Assembly: GCA_003555285.1 (NCBI GenBank) | Contig: PWGH01000070.1 | Span: 1 to 18,658 of the forward strand | Reading direction: 5' to 3' | DNA: 18,658 nt | Source: Thioalkalivibrio sp. | GTDB taxonomy: Bacteria > Pseudomonadota > Gammaproteobacteria > Ectothiorhodospirales > Ectothiorhodospiraceae | In this document: positions 15,948-18,658 of the stretch, piece after piece | Position numbering within the stretch: position 1 is the stretch's first letter | Layout of the letters: every line of letters starts with the position of its first letter | Notes under the pieces: generated by a model | Told to the model about the DNA's origin: nothing | Seen by the model: the letters and a program-made list of their open reading frames with translations, nothing else | Database searches by the model: none | Program-made: the position numbers and the translations under genes

Positions 15948-16934
15948 ATGAATGACCTCAAGCATCTCGCTCAGTTCGTTGGATTGGGGGTCGCCACGTT
16001 GGGCCTCGTTGCCTGCGGCGGCGGTGGTAGTAGCACCGACAGCGGCACCGGCTTGATGAGCCTAGCCGTGACCGATGCGCCCATCGACGACGCAACGCGG
16101 GTGGTTATCCGGTTCACGTACGTCGAGCTGAAGCCTCAGGACGGCGACAGGGTCGTTATTTGTCTGGGCACGGACGGGGCATACCTCGCAGAAACAGCAT
16201 CGTGCCCGAGTACAGAGGCACAGGAGATTAATCTCCTCGCATTCCAGGGTGAGGACTCCGCGGTCCTGTTCGAGAACATCGAGATTCCGGCCGGTGAATA
16301 CGATTGGATCCGGTTCTATCTGGAACCTGAATCGGGTGCCAGTGCGCCACCCCTCTCGAATTTGGCCACCAGCTCGTTCATCGAATTCGGCGACTACACC
16401 GAGAACTTGATCATTCCAGGCGGTCTTAACGCTGGACTGCAGCTAGTCAGCGGATTCACGGTCCCTGTGGGTGGGTCCGCGTCGTTTACCGTTGACTTCG
16501 ACTTGCGCAAAGCGATTCGCAAGCATGACCGGTTCGAAGGCTATCACCAGATACGGCGCGCCCTGCGGATCGTCGACAACAACGCGGTCGGTGTGATCAC
16601 GGGAACCGTGGATCCTGCGCTGTTCCCGACGGACTACACCTGTACCGCGAGTCAAGTCGTTTGTCCGGGACTATCGGTCTTCGTCTTCGAAGAGGACGAC
16701 CTGACGGATCCGGTCGCCGCGGAGGGTTCATTGACATCTGCGAACGTACGGTATCTTCAGGTCGAAGAGACAGAGGACTGGGAATACCGGTATACCGTGG
16801 GCTTCCTGAGCGAAGGTGCGTACGACCTCGCGTTAACGTTTGAAGCGCCTGAGGATGAGCTCGCAGTTTTGGGCAACGCCGTCGATGGTGCCTCCGTGGT
16901 TGCCGGGGAAACGACGGTCGTGGATTTCGAATAG
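15948..16934 (+). CDS. DUF4382 domain-containing lipoprotein
   Basis: This 328-residue protein has a lipoprotein signal peptide: hydrophobic core 10-21 and lipobox LVAC with lipidated Cys23, then a Gly/Ser-rich spacer (GGGGSSTDSG). With Gly at +2 it would go to the outer membrane. Residues about 36-190 fit DUF4382: LMSLAVTDAPIDDATRVVI near the start of the domain, a repeated pattern of beta strands, and FTVDFDLRKAI (184-194). The C-terminal 120 residues contain a Cys pair near CTASQVVCPG and look like a second all-beta domain. The function is unknown for the family. Only a weak ribosome site (AGGGA) lies upstream of the ATG. It is 33 bp ahead of the DUF3140 gene and may share its transcript. 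Confidence 0.85.
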   Translation: MNDLKHLAQFVGLGVATLGLVACGGGGSSTDSGTGLMSLAVTDAPIDDATRVVIRFTYVELKPQDGDRVVICLGTDGAYLAETASCPSTEAQEINLLAFQGEDSAVLFENIEIPAGEYDWIRFYLEPESGASAPPLSNLATSSFIEFGDYTENLIIPGGLNAGLQLVSGFTVPVGGSASFTVDFDLRKAIRKHDRFEGYHQIRRALRIVDNNAVGVITGTVDPALFPTDYTCTASQVVCPGLSVFVFEEDDLTDPVAAEGSLTSANVRYLQVEETEDWEYRYTVGFLSEGAYDLALTFEAPEDELAVLGNAVDGASVVAGETTVVDFE

Positions 16935-16967
16935 CCGAGACAAACGACCACGTCACAGGGACAAGGA

Positions 16968-17276
16968 ATGTTCGAGGAATTCCATGACACGGCCAACCTG
17001 TCCACCGAGGAACTCGAGGCGTGGCGGGACAACGACGCCTCCCGATCGGTCGGCCAGAAACAGGATGGGGAAGAGTCCATCGGGCAGGCGTCCGGTCGTT
17101 GAATCGTCCCGTTGTTGCGAACACCTGAAGACGAGTATGGCGACGACGACATCGACCACCTGCCCAAGGTGGCCAAGATGGTCGGGTACGTGCATCGCCA
17201 CCAGGCACAGCGGCCATCCGGTGATGTGTCCGACACCGCCTGGCGCTACTCGGTGATGAACTGGGGTCCACTTTAG
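16968..17276 (+). pseudogene. DUF3140 protein interrupted by one in-frame TGA
   Basis: The ATG at 16968 (AGGG 7 nt upstream) opens MFEEFHDTANLSTEELEAW and runs to IGQASGR, then meets TGA at 17100-17102. The same frame continues without further breaks: IVPLLRTPEDEYGDDDIDHL, VGYVHRHQAQRPSGDVSDTA, WRYSVMNWGP, and a TAG at 17274-17276. Both halves fit the DUF3140 family as I recall it, total 102 codons, a normal length. The family normally has Arg at the stop position (GR-R-IV), and TGA is one base away from CGA, so a C-to-T nonsense change is the simplest reading. The gene is otherwise undamaged, so the event is recent, or it is a sequencing error or read through. Confidence 0.8.
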
Positions 17277-17277
17277 T

Positions 17278-17877
17278 CTTGCCGGGTGCTGCATGTTGGG
17301 CCGAGCATGTGGCGAGTGGAGGTAGAATTCCGCACACGACATCCAGCGGCACGTGGCACCCCGCTTCGCCGCTCTCGGCCACGGCGGCCTTCACCCGAAT
17401 ACGGCTGACATGGGCGCGCTCGTTGATCGTGAACCCCTCATCCGACACGGTCACGTCAATGGGGCGGTTACCCAGCATCGCGGCCGTGGCCTTCAGCTGA
17501 CGGTCTGGGCCGAGCACCGACATCAGTGGCGTCCGGGTCTCCTCGACCAACGACTGCAAATGCCGGGGTGCGCGCGGGAGGTGCTCCGTGCTAACCCCGA
17601 CCTGCTCGGCCACCTCAGCCAACTCGGGCAGTTTGGCGATCGATTCGCGGATCTCCTTCACCAGTGCCTGGTGGGCCTCGCGGCTGAGATGGTCCTGCTC
17701 GGAGAACCCTTTCACCGTCTCTTCCATTCCCGCGATGCGTCGATCCAGCGACTGCACCCGGCGCAGCACCGCCGGATCATCCCGGATCTGCACCCGCCGG
17801 TGGTCACTGGCATTCGAATGGTTTCGCAATGGAAACAGCGTCAATTGCACGGCTTGGTTAGCTGGACTTGTAGACAA
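17278..17877 (-). pseudogene. Truncated protein of unknown function, coiled-coil N-terminus, possible PilZ-like remnant
   Basis: From a TTG at 17877 (no good start codon is visible) about 200 codons look coding: a charged helical region with RVQSLDRRIAGMEETVKGF and SREAHQALVKEIRESIAKL, then a possible beta-rich part with PIDVTVSDEGFTINERAHV and HVPLDVV. The frame nominally stays open to 16597, but that stretch is antisense to the DUF3140 and DUF4382 genes, so the true C-terminus is missing. The mix of N-terminal helices and a DVTVSxxGF-like strand recalls PilZ-domain proteins, but the key RxxxR motif is not seen, so that is weak. The 5' end overlaps the toxin gene by 20 bp. Confidence 0.4.
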
Positions 17878-18121
17878 GCTTCCGGTGACCCACCTTCACA
17901 ACCGTCACGATCAAGAGATCCTCGGCCACCTCGTAAAGGATTCGGTACGCACCCTGCCGAATCCGGTATCGCTCTTGCCCGGAAAGCTTTTCGCTGCCGA
18001 CCGGGCGGGGATTCTCCAGCAGTTCCTCTATTCGTTGAAGAATACGAGCAACATCGTTGTTTGGAATTGACTGAAGATCTTTTGAAACGGATTTCTTGAA
18101 AACAAGTTTATATCTTGCCAT
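17858..18121 (-). CDS. RelE/ParE-superfamily toxin
   Basis: This 87-residue toxin is of the RelE type, which usually cleaves mRNA at the ribosome. The pattern is typical: MARYKLVFKKSVSKDLQSIP (1-20), a helical RILQRIEELLENP (26-38), KLSGQERYRIRQGAYRILY (45-63), and IVTVVKVGHRKLVY (71-84). Basic residues Arg60 and Arg80 are in the places used for RNA binding or catalysis in RelE. It overlaps the antitoxin by 14 bp, starting inside its last codons, so the two are translationally coupled. It is more AT-rich than the surrounding genes, fitting lateral transfer. It appears intact. RelE and ParE subtypes cannot be separated with certainty by eye; the GHR motif favours RelE. Confidence 0.85.
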   Translation of the reverse strand: MARYKLVFKKSVSKDLQSIPNNDVARILQRIEELLENPRPVGSEKLSGQERYRIRQGAYRILYEVAEDLLIVTVVKVGHRKLVYKSS

Positions 18122-18341
18122 GAGCCTTCAGATCATCCAGGAAGGCCTCATAGCTCATTACTGGTTCGGAAACCCGTTCCGCGAACGCCGCCAGGTCTTC
18201 CTGGTCCTCAGCCAATGCTGCACGAACAGCGTCGTTGACAATATCGGATAGGGAACGGTGCGTATGGGCGGCCTTCAGTCGTAACGCAGCGTGTAACTCA
18301 GGATCAAAATAAACCGTAGAACGCTTCGATGCTTCGCTCAT
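18108..18341 (-). CDS. Ribbon-helix-helix antitoxin of the RelE-type pair
   Basis: This 77-residue antitoxin has an N-terminal CopG-like ribbon-helix-helix fold: RSTVYFDPELHAALRLKAA (7-25) then SLSDIVNDAVRAALA (30-44). An acidic C-terminal helix, SEPVMSYEAFLDDL (58-71), would wrap the toxin. The start at 18341 is preferred over the GTG at 18365: TGGAG lies 6 nt upstream, and the predicted promoter would start transcription about at 18365. The antitoxin-first order with overlap to the toxin is standard for these modules. Confidence 0.85.
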   Translation of the reverse strand: MSEASKRSTVYFDPELHAALRLKAAHTHRSLSDIVNDAVRAALAEDQEDLAAFAERVSEPVMSYEAFLDDLKAHGKI

Positions 18342-18371
18342 GGCATGCTCCAGGTATCGTGACACGGAAAC

Positions 18372-18400
18372 ATTATAGCGTCACAACGCCAAAGCGTCTA
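18372..18400 (-). promoter_or_regulatory. Promoter and likely operator of the toxin-antitoxin operon
   Basis: On the minus strand a perfect -10 TATAAT (18372-18377) lies 17 bp after TAGACG (18395-18400), a 4-of-6 match to the -35. The spacer contains the dyad GCGT-N4-ACGC (18378-18389), a likely place for antitoxin binding and self-repression. The leader would be about 24 nt. Confidence 0.65.
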
Positions 18401-18569
18401 TCGTCGGTTTGGCGACCAATCGACCCGTTCGCGGTTTGGACTCGCCCGGGTTGGTGATCTCGATACAAGCATCGAAAATCTCCACCATCGGCCCCGCGCC
18501 GGTCACGAAGAAGTCCCGGTGGATCCGCTCGTTCGCGACCAGCTCACGGACAGCGAGCTCAGGGAACAT
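18381..18569 (-). pseudogene. Fragment of an AlbA_2/Schlafen-type transcriptional regulator
   Basis: The 62 codons include FPELAVRELVANERIHRDFF and GPMVEIFDACIEITNPGES. This is the conserved core of the ATP-binding-fold region of predicted regulators with AlbA_2 domains (pattern: P-x-x-A-x-R-E-x-x-x-N-A-x-x-H-R-D-x-x-x-x-G ... EIxNPG). Homology reaches a few codons above the ATG (GRRVP) and stops after NPGE, so both the DNA-binding N-terminus and the C-terminus (normally several hundred residues in all) are missing. Its 3' part is now the promoter region of the toxin-antitoxin pair. A stop closes it at 18381. Confidence 0.65.
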
Positions 18570-18588
18570 CGGGACCCGGCGGCCAGAT

Positions 18589-18658
18589 CTAGGTGGCGAT
18601 GCCGGTGTCGTGGAAGAGGTTCAGCGGCACCGTGACGATGGCGTCGAACCAGTCGTAC
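18589..18658 (-). pseudogene. Fragment of a type I restriction-modification methylase (HsdM-like)
   Basis: Reading in from the right edge, the frame is YDWFDAIVTVPLNLFHDTGI, then AT and a TAG at 18589-18591, then IW. This matches the HsdM segment that normally reads E-A-I-V-x-L-P-x-x-x-F-Y-N-T-G-I-A-T-Y-I-W. TAG stands where Tyr is expected. Homology ends two codons later and is replaced by the regulator fragment. The rest of the gene, if any, lies outside the window. Confidence 0.65.

Noticed and set aside
16597..17277. C-terminal half of the 426-codon minus-strand frame
   Set aside because: It is antisense to DUF3140 and DUF4382 coding sequence and its composition is typical of antisense translation.

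Overview
The window looks like chromosomal DNA of a GC-rich gammaproteobacterium. Protein styles (ProX/ProW osmolyte uptake, type III glutamine synthetase, a SoxW-like thioredoxin, a Zur-like regulator with DUF1826 and a COG0523 GTPase, PolX, a DUF4382 lipoprotein) would fit a halophilic or sulfur-oxidising lineage near the Ectothiorhodospiraceae/Chromatiales. That placement is inference from gene content and style only, with no rRNA or marker gene in view.

Layout. (1) 1-1380: the end of a glycine-betaine ABC permease (proW-like), then the substrate-binding protein proX, closed by a hairpin terminator. (2) 1572-2516: L-lactate dehydrogenase. (3) 2645-5350: a zinc-homeostasis block with a Fur/Zur-family regulator, a DUF1826 protein and a ZigA-like COG0523 GTPase. 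A matching palindrome, TGCAA-N5-TTGCA, lies in front of both the regulator and the DUF1826 gene and is the likely operator. (4) 5461-7900: glutamine synthetase type III on the minus strand, with a well-spaced sigma-54 promoter and an NtrC-type enhancer site upstream, so nitrogen control is likely. (5) 7999-12213: minus-strand genes for an exported double-thioredoxin protein, an MscS-type channel and the DNA polymerase PolX. (6) 12233-13654: a decaying stretch holding an Fpg/Nei glycosylase collapsed to its two ends and an old-yellow-enzyme/FAD oxidoreductase with several lesions. (7) 14024-15594: a TIGR01777-type epimerase (+) and a HIT-family protein (-), convergent. (8) 15948-16934: a DUF4382 lipoprotein. 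(9) 16968-18658: a second degraded, apparently mobile-type region. It has a DUF3140 gene interrupted by one in-frame TGA, a truncated unknown gene, an apparently intact RHH/RelE toxin-antitoxin pair, and fragments of an AlbA-type regulator and a type I restriction methylase.

A family of about 31-bp GC-rich imperfect palindromes is scattered between genes (about 1383, 2523, 2585, 5358, 5415 and 13792). Two sites carry head-to-head inverted pairs, REP/BIME-like. The 5358-5445 pair lies exactly between two convergent genes.

I see no clear-cut new defence or biosynthetic system. The most promising under-described unit is the zinc-starvation block, where DUF1826 shows a metal-site-like HxD...H arrangement and is predicted to share one operator type with its regulator. 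The two pseudogene regions are the other informative part: several genes are broken in exact, readable ways.
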